Source of the DNA: Io17-Chloro-G2 sp963663135
GTDB taxonomy: Bacteria > Chloroflexota > Dehalococcoidia > Lucifugimonadales > UBA3495
DNA length: 64,000 bases
Assembly (NCBI GenBank): GCA_963663135.2
Contig: CAXXRM010000001.1
Span: forward strand, 1 to 64,000
Direction of reading: 5' to 3'
In this document: positions 1 to 10,245 of the stretch, piece after piece
How the letters are laid out: the number at the start of each line of letters is the position of its first letter
How positions within the stretch are numbered: position 1 is the first letter of the stretch
Program-made: the position numbers and the translations under genes
Notes under the pieces: generated by a model
What the model was told of the DNA's origin: nothing
The model's input: the letters and a program-made list of their open reading frames with translations, nothing else
The model's database searches: none

Positions 1-9
1 AGATGGCCA

Positions 10-1520
10 ATGACAACCGGCCCAAGCGCCACTGGCGGCGCACCAGTCTACAACAACTACATCTCCGGGCAGTGGGTGGCTTCCCAATCGGGACGCACCT
101 ACCCGGTAACCAGTCCGGCCCGGAAGACCGATGTACTAGGAGAATTCCAAAACCTCCGTCCCTCAAGATGCCCTGGCGGCGGTGGAGGCAGCCCGGGAGG
201 CCCTGCCCGGTTGGAGCCGAATGCCGGCGCCGGTGCGGGCCGGTTTTCTTTTCCGCGCGCTGGAGATCATGCGGGAGAGGGCCGATGACATCGCCCGCAC
301 CATAACCATGGAGGAAGGGAAACCCATCGCCGACGCCCAGGGTGAAGTAAAGCGCGCTATGAATATCATTGAATATGCCGCCGGAGAAGGCCGGCGCATG
401 TTCGGCTACACCACGCCCTCGGAGCTGCCAGACACCGTGGCCTATACCGTCCGGCGCCCGTTGGGAGTAGTGGCGATAATCACTCCCTGGAACTTCCCCA
501 TTGCCATCCCAGCCTGGAAAATGGCGCCGGCCCTGATTTGTGGCAACACCCTGGTGTTCAAGCCGGCATCGAGCACACCGCTGAGCGCCGTCAAACTGGT
601 GGAAGTATTTCAGGACGCGGGGCTGCCCCCGGGTGTGCTGAACCTGATTACCGGTCCCGGGGGATCGGTCGGCAACGCCCTGGTTGAAAGCCCGGACGTA
701 AAAGCAATCTCTTTTACCGGGTCCACCGAAATTGGCACAGGAATCTACGCCGAAGGGGCCAAACGCCTCAAGAAAGTCCAATGCGAGATGGGCGGCAAGA
801 ACGCAGTCATCCTGCTGGCCGACGCCGATATGGACAAGGCCATGGGGGGGATTATCCAGGGGGCGTTTGGCTCCACCGGGCAGCGGTGCACCGCCACCAG
901 CCGGGTCATTGTGGAGGATTCAGCCTACGACCAATTCATGGGCGAGTTGATCGACCGGACCAGCCGGCTGAAAATCGGTGACGGCCTGGATCCCAGCGTG
1001 GACCTGTCTCCTCTTTCCAGCCAGTCCCAGTTCGATACGGTGATGGAATACATCGGCATCGGCGCCGAAGAGGGCGCACGCCTGGCCTACGGAGGCCATG
1101 CCGTCACCGGCGGCGACTATGACCAGGGATATTACGTGGAGCCCACTATTTTTACCGATGTTGAACCCCACATGCGCATTGCGCAAGAGGAAATTTTCGG
1201 CCCGGTGCTCACGGTGTTCAAGGCCTCCGGGTTGGAAGAGGCGATCGAGATTTCCAACAGCGTCAAATTCGGACTATCGTCCTCGGTTTACACCAAAGAC
1301 CTGACCCAAGCCTTCCAATACATCGACACGGTGGAGTCGGGCATGGTCCATGTCAACGCACCCACTTTGGGCGGCGAAGTCCCACCTACCCTTTGGCGGG
1401 ATGAAATCATCGGGAGTTGGCCAGCGAGAGCAGGGCGTAGAGGCGGTGGATTTCTTCAGCGAAGTCATCACCGTGTACATCGACCACGCCGCCACCCGCG
1501 AACAAGCGCGGTTCATCTAG
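10..1520 (+). pseudogene. NAD(P)+-dependent aldehyde dehydrogenase (2,5-dioxovalerate/KGSA dehydrogenase-like), two frameshifts
   Basis: Read across three frames this is a full-length aldehyde dehydrogenase of about 500 residues, starting at ATG 10 and stopping at TAG 1518-1520. The catalytic Cys is in GQRCTATS (codon at 887-889), the general-base Glu in CEMGGKN (near 785), and PWNFPIAIP and EEIFGPV are typical family blocks. Closest in style to alpha-ketoglutaric semialdehyde dehydrogenases, which oxidise sugar-acid-derived 2,5-dioxopentanoate; substrate is inferred from style only. One extra C near 152-155 and one extra C near 1380-1384 move the frame twice. All three segments lack internal stops and keep family-like residues, so the breaks may be sequencing errors. 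The long open frame 182-2056 that runs on into the next gene is a product of these shifts. Confidence 0.85.
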
Positions 1521-1570
1521 GAAGAGCGAATGGCAATCTTCGGGCTCACCCTTGTTACAGTCGGTCCAGA

Positions 1571-2442
1571 ATGACCCAGACAACCACTGACAAGAACCAG
1601 TTTCAAACGGAAGAGATGGCCCTGCTCATTGACCGCAAGGGGCGCCGCTACCTCCAGACGCTGGAGGTAGCGCAGGTGTTTCACTCCCACCTGGGGCGGC
1701 TGTACCACGACCAACTGATAGGCGAGGCGGTGGGCGGCTGGTATCGCACCGACAAGGGGCATGTTTTGCTGGCGGTCCGGCCAACGATGGGCGATTTTGT
1801 GCTGGAGATGCCACGGGGCCCCCAGGTCATTTATCCCAAAGACCTGGGAAACATCATCACTTTCGGCGACATTTTCCCCGGGGCCACAGTGGTGGAAGGC
1901 GGGCTTGGCTCCGGGGCGCTGACCTCGCCCTGCTGCGGGCCGTCGGGCCGTCGGGCCAGGTTATTACCTACGAGATTGACGAGAAGGTGGTCCCGAAGGC
2001 CAAACGAAACGTCCAAAAGTTGGTGCCGGACCTTTCGAACTTCACGATCACCATAGCTGACATATATCAGGGGATTGCTCAAGACAACGTGGACCGCGTG
2101 GTGTTGGATGTCCCGGAACCGTGGCAGGCCGTAGGCGCCGTGGGAGATGCCCTGGCGATGGGAGGCATAATCCTGAGCTTCCTGCCGACAATCCTGCAAG
2201 TCCACCAGTTGGTGGAGGAGTTGAAGCAGGACGGGCGCTTCCAGCTGATCGAGTCATTGGAAACCATGCTGCGGCCCTGGCACCTGAAGGACCGCAGCGT
2301 TAGACCGGTGCACCGCATGGTTGCCCACAGCGGGTTTTTGACCACCGCTGTGCGCTGCCAAACGCGATCCGGGGGGCAGGTCCCGGAAACGCCGAGCGCG
2401 GCGGACGGTGAAACTTTGACCGATGACAGCGTGAGCACATAG
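1571..2442 (+). pseudogene. trmI: tRNA (adenine-N1)-methyltransferase TrmI, one frameshift
   Basis: TrmI methylates A58 in the T-loop of tRNA using S-adenosylmethionine. The N-terminal part (ATG 1571) has the small beta domain and the glycine-rich start of the Rossmann fold (VEGGLGSGALT); the C-terminal part (from about 1925 in the next frame) has TYEIDEKVVPKAKRNV, the family segment with NVDRVVLDVPEPW, and GGIILSFLPT. One C seems to be missing near 1930 (ACC-TCG where ACC-CTC-GCC is expected); restoring it gives one product of about 290 residues. It follows the dehydrogenase by 50 bases on the same strand. Residues are well conserved on both sides of the break. Confidence 0.87.
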
Positions 2443-2714
2443 GTGGAAAATGGAGGCACGGCTGGGGGTTGGGGAGTCTCCAAAGAGGGTTGGTCAGATT
2501 AGCCAGCCTCCTTGTTTCACGGCCCCAAACTGACTCAGCTTCGTTTAGCATAGCCCGACCGGGTTTGAGAATCCCTCAGTCATTCGCAAAACGAGGTCGC
2601 AAACACCATTTCCACGCGGCCGGTGATCTAAAAAACTAGGATTGGAGTGGCTGCATTGAGCGTAACGGACCGGAGCGAGACCGTCGATTCCTGCAGCGCC
2701 ACGTAAAGACAGAC

Positions 2715-3236
2715 ATGCTGATGAAGCACTTGCTATGCGTGGAAGCCTCGATGCGGGGATACGCCGGCAAATTCGGAGAGACCGCCGACTGGTGGGGAAT
2801 AGCCGGATTGTTGCACGATTTCGACTGGGAAATCTGCCCCGCCCCCACCGACCATCCCGTTTTCGGAGCCAAAATCCTGGAAGAACAGGGTTATCCAGAA
2901 GACATCATCCGAGCGGTCTTGACCCACGGCGACCATACCGAGATGAAGCGGGAGTCTTTGATGGAGCACTCCCTTTTCGCCGTGGACGAGCTATCGGGGT
3001 TCGTGCGGGCGGTGGCCCTGGTGCGCCCTTCCAAGAGCCTCGACGACGTCACACCAACGTCGGTGCGCCGCAAAATGAAAGACAAAGGCTTCGCCCAAGC
3101 AGTCAACCGGGACGACCTATGGCGCGGGGCCGCGGAACTCGGCATTGAGTTTGACGATCACGTGGCCTTTGTCATTGAAAGCATGAAACCGATTTCGGAG
3201 CAGATTGGCCTCACCCCGCCCGGCTCAATAGGGTGA
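2715..3236 (+). CDS. HD-superfamily hydrolase (HDIG-like)
   Basis: A 173-residue metal-dependent phosphohydrolase-type protein. KHLLCVEASMR supplies the first His, GLLHDFDWE the HD doublet, and AVLTHGD a further metal-ligand His; this is the pattern of small predicted HD hydrolases found next to tRNA or nucleotide genes. Substrate is unknown. The open frame continues upstream of the ATG as FLQRHVKTD, which also looks conserved, and the frame just beside it (VTDRSETVD, 2660-2687) resembles the natural N-terminus. The real start may lie near 2647-2655 with one base missing near 2688. The gene is convergent with the methyltransferase on the other strand, 8 bases away. Confidence 0.75.
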   Translation: MLMKHLLCVEASMRGYAGKFGETADWWGIAGLLHDFDWEICPAPTDHPVFGAKILEEQGYPEDIIRAVLTHGDHTEMKRESLMEHSLFAVDELSGFVRAVALVRPSKSLDDVTPTSVRRKMKDKGFAQAVNRDDLWRGAAELGIEFDDHVAFVIESMKPISEQIGLTPPGSIG

Positions 3237-3244
3237 TTGTCCGT

Positions 3245-4544
3245 TCAGGCCGCCGGGCCCCGGGGCCAATATTCCTCAAAATCAATCTGCGGAGGGGAAT
3301 ACCGGCCCGACAGCAAATCCAGGTGTTGAGCGGTTAGCAAGGGAGCGGGGAGGCCTTCCGCTAACTCTAGCGTCTGGACGGATGGTTCAATACCCCACAG
3401 CCCAGCAACCTCCACGTTTTTCGACTGGATCAAGACTTTGAAATCCCCAAGCCCGCCGGCGCGGACGAGGTCCACCATTCCAGCGCGGTTGGCATCCGCT
3501 TGATGCTGGGAAGACCCAATGACGCCAGTTGGCGTTGCCATCGGTCCACACCCAAGCTCTTCAGAATCGTTCTTGGGTCGTCAATCCCAGCGGAGCAAGG
3601 CCGGCCCGGCGCCCTTCGTCAATTACGGAAGTAAAGTCTACCTGCGCGGTAATGTCCTGGGCGCCCACTCTGTTCAGGGGAGCGTCGGTTTGGGTATGAC
3701 GGTAAAACGTAGTGACCGTCCCCCGCATCCGCTCATTAGGGGAGTAGAGGTCCCTAGCCTCCCGGCCATAGTCCACGGTGAGGACGAAGCCGGACTCCAG
3801 GGCTTCCGCCAGCTGCGGGACCATGCCGCCATTCCCAAGTTAATCTCGGCAGTCTGACCATCAACCAGCGTTACGCCGAGATTATCTAGCCGCTCGGACA
3901 AGGCCGCGGTAGAAAGCTCGCCCGGGGACCATCGTCAATTTCCCGTCAGCCACGGTCACGTAGGTTTCCAGGAGTTGCCCGCGTTGGCAAACCACCTGAT
4001 GCACCGGGAAAGCATCGAGAAGTTCATTGGTCAAGACGCAACCGGTCAGGCCTCGTAGCGGTAATCCGGTGGGGGCCGGCATAGATGATTCACCGAGGAC
4101 CGCCGCCCTCAACCGGCTAACCCGGGCAGGCGCGTCATCGGCCGGGGATTCCATTTCAAACCCTGCAGTTGACCCCAGATCCAAGCATATGTAGTGCAAC
4201 GCCTGCGGGAACCCTTCCGGAAGATGGTGGCTGAAAGCGGCAATGTCCCGGCATAGTATGCCGTTGCCTGCCCCGACTTCGGCTACTGTGAACCGTCCGG
4301 GGCTACCCAAGCTCCGCCACATGTCAAAAAGCTGCAACGATACCAGCGCGCCGAACGCCGGATGGACCATGGGGCTGGTGTAATAGTCTCCTTGGGCTCC
4401 GACAACGGCCGAGGTCCCGGAGTAGTACCCGCCATCGGGCCAGTACAGCGCAACCTCCATGAACTCGGCGAAGGAGATGCGGCCTTTGTCGACAATGCGG
4501 CGGCGTATTTCAGATTCGGCGGTCATGGAGGGATTGTACGACAT
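3245..4544 (-). pseudogene. MidA/NDUFAF7-like SAM-dependent methyltransferase, about three frameshifts
   Basis: Starting at ATG 4544, the first 220 residues show the MidA family plan: ISFAEFMEVALYWPDGGYY, GDYYTSP, the SAM-binding VAEVGAGNG and NELLDAFPVH. Reading then passes into other frames near 3900, 3830 and 3545: LDNLGVTLVDGQTAEINLG, then MVPQLAEALESGFVLTVDYG, then GLGDFKVLIQSKNVEVAGL to the stop at 3245. The assembled protein is about 430 residues. Mitochondrial relatives methylate an arginine of complex I; the bacterial substrate is not established. No stop interrupts any segment other than those created by the shifts. Confidence 0.8.
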
Positions 4545-4813
4545 ATGATGTCAGCACCAGATGTCGTCCAACGCCGGAAGATCTTCTGGTTGCCGGTTGT
4601 GATTACGGCCTAAGAAAGCCAAAAGGGCCGCGGTTGGGAACAACACTATCGCTAGGGTCCGGGGCGAAAGAAACTAGCGCAACGGCGGCAATCCCAGAGG
4701 CAATCATCAACGGGGCGGAACATTTGGGTCCGGTGAAGGGCGGGTCTACGACTTCTGTGGGGAGGTTATCTTGCGCCAATCGTTGTTTGTTTGGATTGGC
4801 ACAGGAGCGGGCG

Positions 4814-4841
4814 AAAAGAAAAGGGGCCGGAACCGGCCCCC
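4814..4841 (-). terminator. Intrinsic terminator of the citrate synthase gene
   Basis: On the minus strand an 8-bp stem GGGGCCGG/CCGGCCCC with a two-base loop (4823-4840) is followed by TTTTCTTTT (4822-4814), about 40 bases past the citrate synthase stop. This is a standard rho-independent terminator. Confidence 0.85.
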
Positions 4842-4878
4842 AAGTCTTTGCGTTATGCCGTGGCAGTTCCGAAGTTTA

Positions 4879-6012
4879 TCATCGCTGTTCTATGGGCACG
4901 TATTCCAAGTCCATCTCGCCGGTATATTCCAGCAGGGGCCGGATCAGGATGTTGTTTTTGTACTGCTCGACGCACTGAAGGGTCCAACCGGGGGATGCGA
5001 CCCAGAGCGAAAATGGAGATGAACAGGTCATCGGGGGATGTCCAGCAGGTAGTAGATGGCCCCGGCGGAAAAAGTCCACGTTGACGCAAATGCCCCGGTC
5101 GCGGTAGGGCAGCATGGTTTTTTGTTCCAAGTGGGAAAGAATCTGGAACCATCTCGGTTCGCCCTTCTTCTCGCCCAGGATGCGGGCGCGTTCGCGCAGG
5201 TGGCGGGCCCGGGGGTCTTCGGCGCGGTAGACGCGGTGGCCGAAGCCCATGATGCGCCCGCCGGATTCCAGATGGTTACGAGCGTACTCTTCCGCATTCT
5301 CCGGGTTGCCTATCTCCAACGACATCTTCATTACTTCCTCGGCGGCTCCGCCGTGAGCCGGGCCCTTGAGGACGCCGACGCCGGTGGTTACCGCAGAGTG
5401 CAGATCGGAGATGGTGGATGCGGTCACCCGGGCTCCGAAGGACGAGGCGTTGGCCCCGTGTTCGGCGTGAAGGATGAAGTCCACATCGAGCAGCTTTGTG
5501 GTCTCCTCGTCGGGAACCTCTCGAACAGCATGTAGAGGAAGTTGCCGGCGTGGTTAAGCTCGGGGTTGGGGGCCACCGGCTCCAGACCATGACGCAGGCG
5601 GTGATGAGCGGCTACGATGGTCGGTCCCTGCGCCGTCAGCCGGATGCCCTTGCGGATGGTCCGCCTCCACGGAATTGTCGGCCACTTCAGGATCAAAGGC
5701 GGACATAGCAGAGATGCCGGTGCGCAAGGCGTCCATAGGATGGCTGGCTTTCACCAAGTCCAAGACCTGGATGACTTCATCGGGGATGCGGCGGTTCGCC
5801 CTGAGGGTGATGTCGAACTCCTGGAGTTGCTGGCTGGTGGGCAGAGCCCCATACAGCAACAGGTAGATGACCTCTTCAAAGGTGGACTTTTCCGCTAAAT
5901 CGTGAATGTCATACCCACGATACAACAGCTTACCCACCTGCCCGTCAATGAAGCTAGACTCGGTGGTGTCCAGATACACGTCCTTGAGTCCCTTCATGAT
6001 TTCGGGAGCCAT
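4879..6012 (-). pseudogene. gltA: Citrate synthase, several frameshifts
   Basis: Citrate synthase condenses acetyl-CoA and oxaloacetate to start the TCA cycle. ATG 6012 follows a strong ribosome-binding site (AAGGAGG, complement 6020-6026). The N-terminal part (KDVYLDTTESSFIDG, LLYRGYDIHDLAE) is in frame to about 5660; the middle passes through a second frame (FLYMLFERFP); and the C-terminal part carries ILHAEHGANAS, HGGAAEEV and IMGFGHRVYRAEDPRA, which hold the catalytic His residues. Near 5080 and 5010 two more shifts garble NVDFFAGAIYYLLDIPDDLF-type sequence before the frame returns for GWTLQCVEQYKNN. At least four single-base indels are needed. Family residues survive in every segment, which argues for recent decay or sequence error. 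Confidence 0.9.
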
Positions 6013-6027
6013 AAACCGTCCTCCTTT

Positions 6028-6508
6028 TGGATAGGGGCAAGTTGCAGGGAAACGAATTGATCAGCGCAGGGATGGGGCTGAATTCGACGCAGTCAAAGCA
6101 ATGATCAAACACGTAATTCTGCGAGGAATCGCGGGCGATTTTAGCATCGGCCTATTTGAGTGTCAAGCCGAACCGAACGCCGGCAGAGTCCAGGTTCGAC
6201 TCGGGCGCACACCTCCGGTCCACTCGGCACACCGGGATCGAATCCGGTTCAGGCGAATGGCTCGACCCTGACCGGTTTGGTCGAAGCAAACCGCCGCTGT
6301 TGCGGCACAATCCCATTCCCGGAACTTGCCAAACTTTAACCATTCGGAGCGGCAGGATGGCAATTCAACTGCCAGGGACGTGGTGGGACTATGATAAAAT
6401 AGTGGGCACAGGATTCCTGTTTCCAAGGGGTTTCCCGTTCCAGAAAAGCTGAGCCCAAGCGCCAGACCTGAAGCGGCTACCAGCGATAGACTAACCCAAG
6501 GTTTTCCA
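6028..6508. other. Intergenic region between citrate synthase and tRNA-Ser
   Basis: No convincing gene. It should hold the divergent promoters of the citrate synthase gene and the tRNA. An A+T-rich block TATGATAAAAT at about 6389-6399 resembles a -10 region 110 bases before the tRNA. Confidence 0.4.
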
Positions 6509-6599
6509 GGAGGGATGGCCGAGCGGTCGAAGGCGGCGGTCTTGGAAAACCGCTATTCGCGCAAGTGGATCGTGGGTTCGAATCCCACTCCCTCCGCCA
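6509..6599 (+). tRNA. tRNA-Ser(GGA), CCA encoded, with an 8-nt anticodon loop
   Basis: The acceptor stem GGAGGGA (6509-6515) pairs with TCCCTCC (6589-6595), followed by G and encoded CCA. The T arm is GTGGG-TTCGAAT-CCCAC (6572-6588), the D arm starts GCC at 6518, and a long class II variable arm occupies about 6554-6571. The anticodon stem GCGGT/ACCGC is perfect, but the loop between reads CTTGGAAA, eight bases, where CTGGAAA with anticodon GGA is expected. One extra T is therefore present, either a sequence error or a real change that would disturb decoding. The integrase gene begins about 150 bases downstream. Confidence 0.9.
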
Positions 6600-6747
6600 T
6601 TTAATAGTCCGTTAGAGTCCGATAATGTCTCAACAAAGCTATTCTTGTAGCTAATTTATTGAGACTGTGCTCTTGATTCGTCCGACAAGTTCCCCTAAAA
6701 TCCAGCTAAATCCCACGCATGGTGTGGGAAAAGGTGTGTAAAGGGGG

Positions 6748-7940
6748 ATGCATGGCAAACTCACAGTTCTCTCGGCCAAGGCACTCAGCACACCCGGCAG
6801 GCACGGTGACGGGGGAGGGCCTATACCTGAACATCGCTCCCTCTGGCACAAGTCATGGGTGCAGAGGATTGTAGTTGATGGGGCGAAGGCGGACATAGGC
6901 CTGGGATCGTATCACACGGTTAGCCTTGCTCGGGCCAGGGAATTAGCCCACGCAAATCGTACCGCCGTGGCCGAAGGCCGGGACCCAGTCCTGCAAAAAC
7001 GGGAAGCGCGGGAAGCTGCCCGGTCCCCTTCCCCCTCCATTCCCACATTTGAGCATGTCGCCTCCCAGGTGATCGAACTGCGCCGCCCGACCTGGAGCAA
7101 CCCCAAGCACGCGGCCCAATGGCAAAGCACCCTGGCCACATACGCCTTTCCTATATTTGGGAAGAGGCCCGTCGACGAGATCACCAGCGGTGATGTTCTC
7201 GCAGTCCTGACTCCCATCTGGAGTGAAAAACATGAGACGGCCAGCCGGGTTCGCCAGCGTGTAGAAACCGTCTTCGACTGGGCTATAGCCCATGGCTGGA
7301 GGCTGGACAACCCCGCGGGCAAAGCGGTCCTTCGGGTGCTGCCCCGAATGTCCAAGTTGAAGAGCCATCACAGATCCTTACCGTACCAACAGGTCCCGAA
7401 TGCATTGGGGCAGGTCAGGAGTCTACCGCCGACCCGCTGACCCGCCTGTCATTTGAGTTTCTCGTGCTGACCGCGGGCGCGGTCCGGCGAAGTCAGGATG
7501 TCCACCTGGTCGGAAATTGACCTGGAGTCGTCCACTTGGACCGTTCCGGCGAAACGGATGAAAGCCCGCCGGGACCACCGGGTTCCCCTGTGCCGCCGGT
7601 GCCTGGAAATCCTGGCCGAAGTCAGGGATCTGAGCCCTCGGGGCAGTGCTCTCATTTTCCCGGCAACGACCGGCAAATCCTTGTCAGACATGACATTCTC
7701 GGCGCTGTTGCGGCGTCTGGGTATACCGGCGGTACCCCACGGGTTTCGAAGCAGCTTCAAGAACTGGTCCCTGGAGGCCAGTCATATTGATGACCGATGG
7801 TCTTGAGCGAGCTTGCGCTGGCACATGACATAGGCGACGAGACGGAAAAAGCCTATGCTACCACCGACCTTCTCGAACCACGCAGGCCTCTGATGGAAGC
7901 ATGGGCTGAGTTTTGTCAAACGGGGTGTGGGTCGCCTACT
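6748..7940 (+). pseudogene. P4-type tyrosine integrase (tRNA-targeting), multiply frameshifted
   Basis: The reconstructed protein has the N-terminal DUF4102-like domain (KLTVLSAKALSTPGRHGDGGG, WVQRIVVDG, IGLGSYHTVSLARARELA), a core-binding region, and catalytic pieces: box I Arg in SGEVR (about 7480), PHGFRSSFKNW (7737-7770) and the nucleophile Tyr in AYATTDLLE (about 7854). At least six single-base shifts are needed; the natural start is probably ATG 6752 preceded by AAAGGGGG. Such integrases insert islands at tRNA 3' ends, and this one lies directly behind tRNA-Ser. Its C-terminus is cut at about 7940 by an IS21-type end. Confidence 0.85.
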
Positions 7941-8114
7941 GTAAATGGCGGGGACAAAACGTACCACTTGGGTGCCGTTGTTCAGGGAAATTGTCTGTTT
8001 AAGTGGCCAGCATAAATGTCACTCGGTTAGGCTGCCATGGTATCAGATCATGACGCCGTGGGACCCGCTTGGGATTGCCGCGTCGGAGGACCCTCGGCGT
8101 CCAGATACTTCTTA

Positions 8115-9032
8115 GAAACTATCTCAAATTAGCGAGGCTCCATTGACGGCGGTACCAGATAAGGGCACATGCCAGTTGGAGCAGACCCAGGTAATTGGAC
8201 GGCTTCTTGTCGTAGCGCACCAGTATCGCTCGGCACTTGGACAGCCAGCCCAGGGTGCGTTCCACCACCCACCGCCGGGCCGGGTGGGTCTTCTCGCCTG
8301 ATTGGTCCAATTTCTCCTCGCCAATACGCCGAATCTGCGGCTGGTATCCGGCGTCGGCGACCGTCCCGTGGCCGGTGGGATTGTCATACCCCTTGTCCAG
8401 GCACAGGTTTTGGGCGCCTTCCGGCCGCTCCACCACTATGCTCTCCAGCGTCGGCCTAAGGAGTTTCGTATCGTGGACATTAGCTCCGGCCACCACCACG
8501 CTCAGTGGTCCGCCAGCCCCGTCGACCAGGATGCTTTTCTTGCTCCCAGCCTTGCCCCGGTCCGTGGGATTGCGTCCAATAGCGCCCCCCCAAAACGCGC
8601 TTTTCCCATCGAGCAGTCGGCTGACTGCCATTCCCAGTTTACGCCGTCCAACTCCCGGCATTCTTCTATCAGGACGGCCCAGATACGCTCCAGCACCCCA
8701 CCCTCTACCCATCGCTGGAAGGTCCGGTGGATGGTGCTGTCATCCCCCAACTCCTTGGGCAAGTGGTTCCATTGGCAGGAGCTACGCATACGGAAGATGA
8801 CGCCTTCCAGCATCCTCCGCTGGTTCACCCGTTTGCGCCCCTTCGCCTTGGGTGGGTCCAACTCCAAAATCACCGGTTCAATTCGCTCCCACAGATCATC
8901 GGGTATTTCCCATATCGTGGGCAGAGTCTCGCTCTTTCCCATCATCCACCACCACCACCCAAGTTTCCCCCAGCTTAACCCAACCGCCTATGTGTTCTCC
9001 CTTTCAGACCAATCCTAATTTGAGATAGTTTC
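8115..9032 (-). mobile_element. IS5-family insertion sequence (IS427-like), 918 bp
   Basis: Both ends carry the perfect 18-bp inverted repeat GAAACTATCTCAAATTAG (8115-8132 and 9015-9032), and the element is flanked by a TTA duplication (8112-8114 and 9033-9035), as expected for IS5 relatives that target TNA. It contains one transposase split into two overlapping frames. The same terminal sequence bounds the small element at 46443-46573. Confidence 0.9.
8119..8945 (-). CDS. IS5-family transposase, two overlapping frames
   Basis: Frame A (ATG 8945, stop 8502) encodes the N-terminal domain (IPDDLWERIEPVI, SSCQWNHLPKE, STIHRTFQRW) and the first catalytic Asp (WQSADCSM). Frame B (to 8119) continues with RNPTDRGKAGSKKSILVDG, GANVHDTKLL, LDKGYDN and RRWVVERTLGWL, giving the other DDE residues. 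The frames meet at a T4G7 run (complement 8585-8595) that could serve as a -1 slippage site; many IS427-group elements make transposase by programmed frameshifting. The pair is otherwise intact, so the element may be active. Confidence 0.88.
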
Positions 9033-9312
9033 TTAATGGTGGCCCTGTGGATTCCCAACTCCCGCTCGATCGCTCGGCGCGACATCCCCCATGCGCCTAG
9101 CTTTCTGAATGGCTTTCCATCTCTCCCTCTGAAGGAACGTCGGCTTGCGCGGAGAGGTGGCATTGACCACCGATCAGACCGCCCCCATGCGGCTACTGCG
9201 CCGCAACGGGCGATCCCAGTCCGCTGTGGCGCGCGGGCATTTGGCGTCTCCCGCCAGACCGCCTGGCGCGCCGAGCAGCCGGAGTAGCGCGGCACCTTCA
9301 CAAAATTCGGCC

Positions 9313-10010
9313 TCAACGCTGTCCTCCATCAATCGCGCGTTGCAATCCAGACGACTTGATGTGCGCCTGCCTTGCGGTTGCTTCCACCGCGCGCCCGCAC
9401 TTTGAATTCATCCACCTTGAATCCGGCACGGCGCAACCGTCTAACGAATGCGGGTTCAGGATCGGCAGACCACGTCGCCAGTACCCGCCGCGCCGCAACG
9501 CCGCGTAGGTGGTGGTCAGCCCCGGCAGGCTGTAAAGCCAGTTGTTGCCCTTTCGGACCAGCGCCTCCGCGCCATTGTCAACATCAAGCATGATGGCATC
9601 GTAGTCACCTCTGGCGGCCCTTATTAACTGGACAACGTCGGCTTCATGGAGTTCAGCCCGGCGGTCGTCAAGAGGCCGGCCGGCCAGATCGGCAAGCACT
9701 CCCCGGTTCCATTCAACCACGGCTGGCACTAGTTCGCGACCACCAACCCGGGCATCCTCGCCAAGGACGTCCAGCGCCGTTCTCACCGAGTATCCCATTC
9801 CCAGACCGCCAATCAGAACGCGGGCCCCCGGATGTTTTGTCAGGTTCTGACAGCCAGTCTGGCCATGGCTTCTTCTGACCCATGAACACGGCTGTTCATG
9901 AGTTCCCGGTTATCCGCTTGGAGCGAGAACTCGGAGTCACGTTGGTACAAAACGAGGTCCGTTCCTCCGCCAGGAGTTTGGCCCCGGCCGAGCAACTGCC
10001 AGGGATTCAT
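9313..10010 (-). pseudogene. Spermidine-synthase-like class I methyltransferase, frameshifted
   Basis: From ATG 10010 the protein reads MNPWQLLGRGQTPGGGTDLVLYQRD, ELMNSRVHGSEEAMARLA, then after a one-base shift near 9850 VLIGGLGMGYSVRTALDVL (SAM-binding loop), VVEWNRGVLADLAGRPLDDRR, YDAIMLDVDNGAEALV and GLTTTYAALRRGG. This is the plan of polyamine aminopropyltransferase-like proteins; true aminopropyltransferase activity cannot be read from motifs. The tail past about 9420 (ALRRGGYWRRGL) appears shifted again. Start and upstream stop overlap as ATGA, suggesting translational coupling with the small gene before it. Confidence 0.7.
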
Positions 10011-10191
10011 TGACACCTCACGATGATGTCCGGAGCCGCCGGGTCAATATCCTCGGCGGGACCCGATTCCGTAACCACTGGACCTCCGGGGTGATCTCTT
10101 CAAGCGGTTCGGTCAACCAGCTCAGGCAGCCGGCCATTCTCATGAGCCGTTGGACTATTCGATGGTCCGGTGGGTCATTGGGCCGGTCCAT
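10007..10191 (-). CDS. Small hypothetical protein upstream of the spermidine-synthase-like gene
   Basis: ATG 10191 opens MDRPNDPPDHRIVQRLMRMAGCLSWL, then EEITPEVQWLRNRVPP; with one base shift near 10060 it ends EDIDPAAPDIIVRCQ and its TGA overlaps the next ATG by four bases. About 60 residues, no recognised domain. The overlap is the main support for a real gene. Confidence 0.4.
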
Positions 10192-10245
10192 GGACTGTTG
10201 TCCTATCGTCAGCAGGTTACCAGAGTCTCTTAATTGTGGCGGGGT

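Larger units (their letters stand above)
7940..9135 (-). mobile_element. IS21-family end relic with istA N-terminus, split by the IS5 element
   Basis: The end sequence starting TGTAAATGGCGGGG at 7940 matches ends at 11219 and 32547. After 8114 it is interrupted by the IS5 element and resumes at 9033. On the minus strand the resumed part encodes LGAWGMSRRAIERELGIHRATI, the N-terminal helix-turn-helix of an IS21 transposase. The rest of that element is missing. A small open frame over 8975-9316 on the same strand is an artefact of the junction. Confidence 0.6.

Noticed and set aside
182..2056. Single 624-residue fusion of aldehyde dehydrogenase and TrmI
   Set aside because: Produced by frameshifts; the natural dehydrogenase ending (to TAG 1520) and the TrmI start (ATG 1571) are both visible in the sequence.
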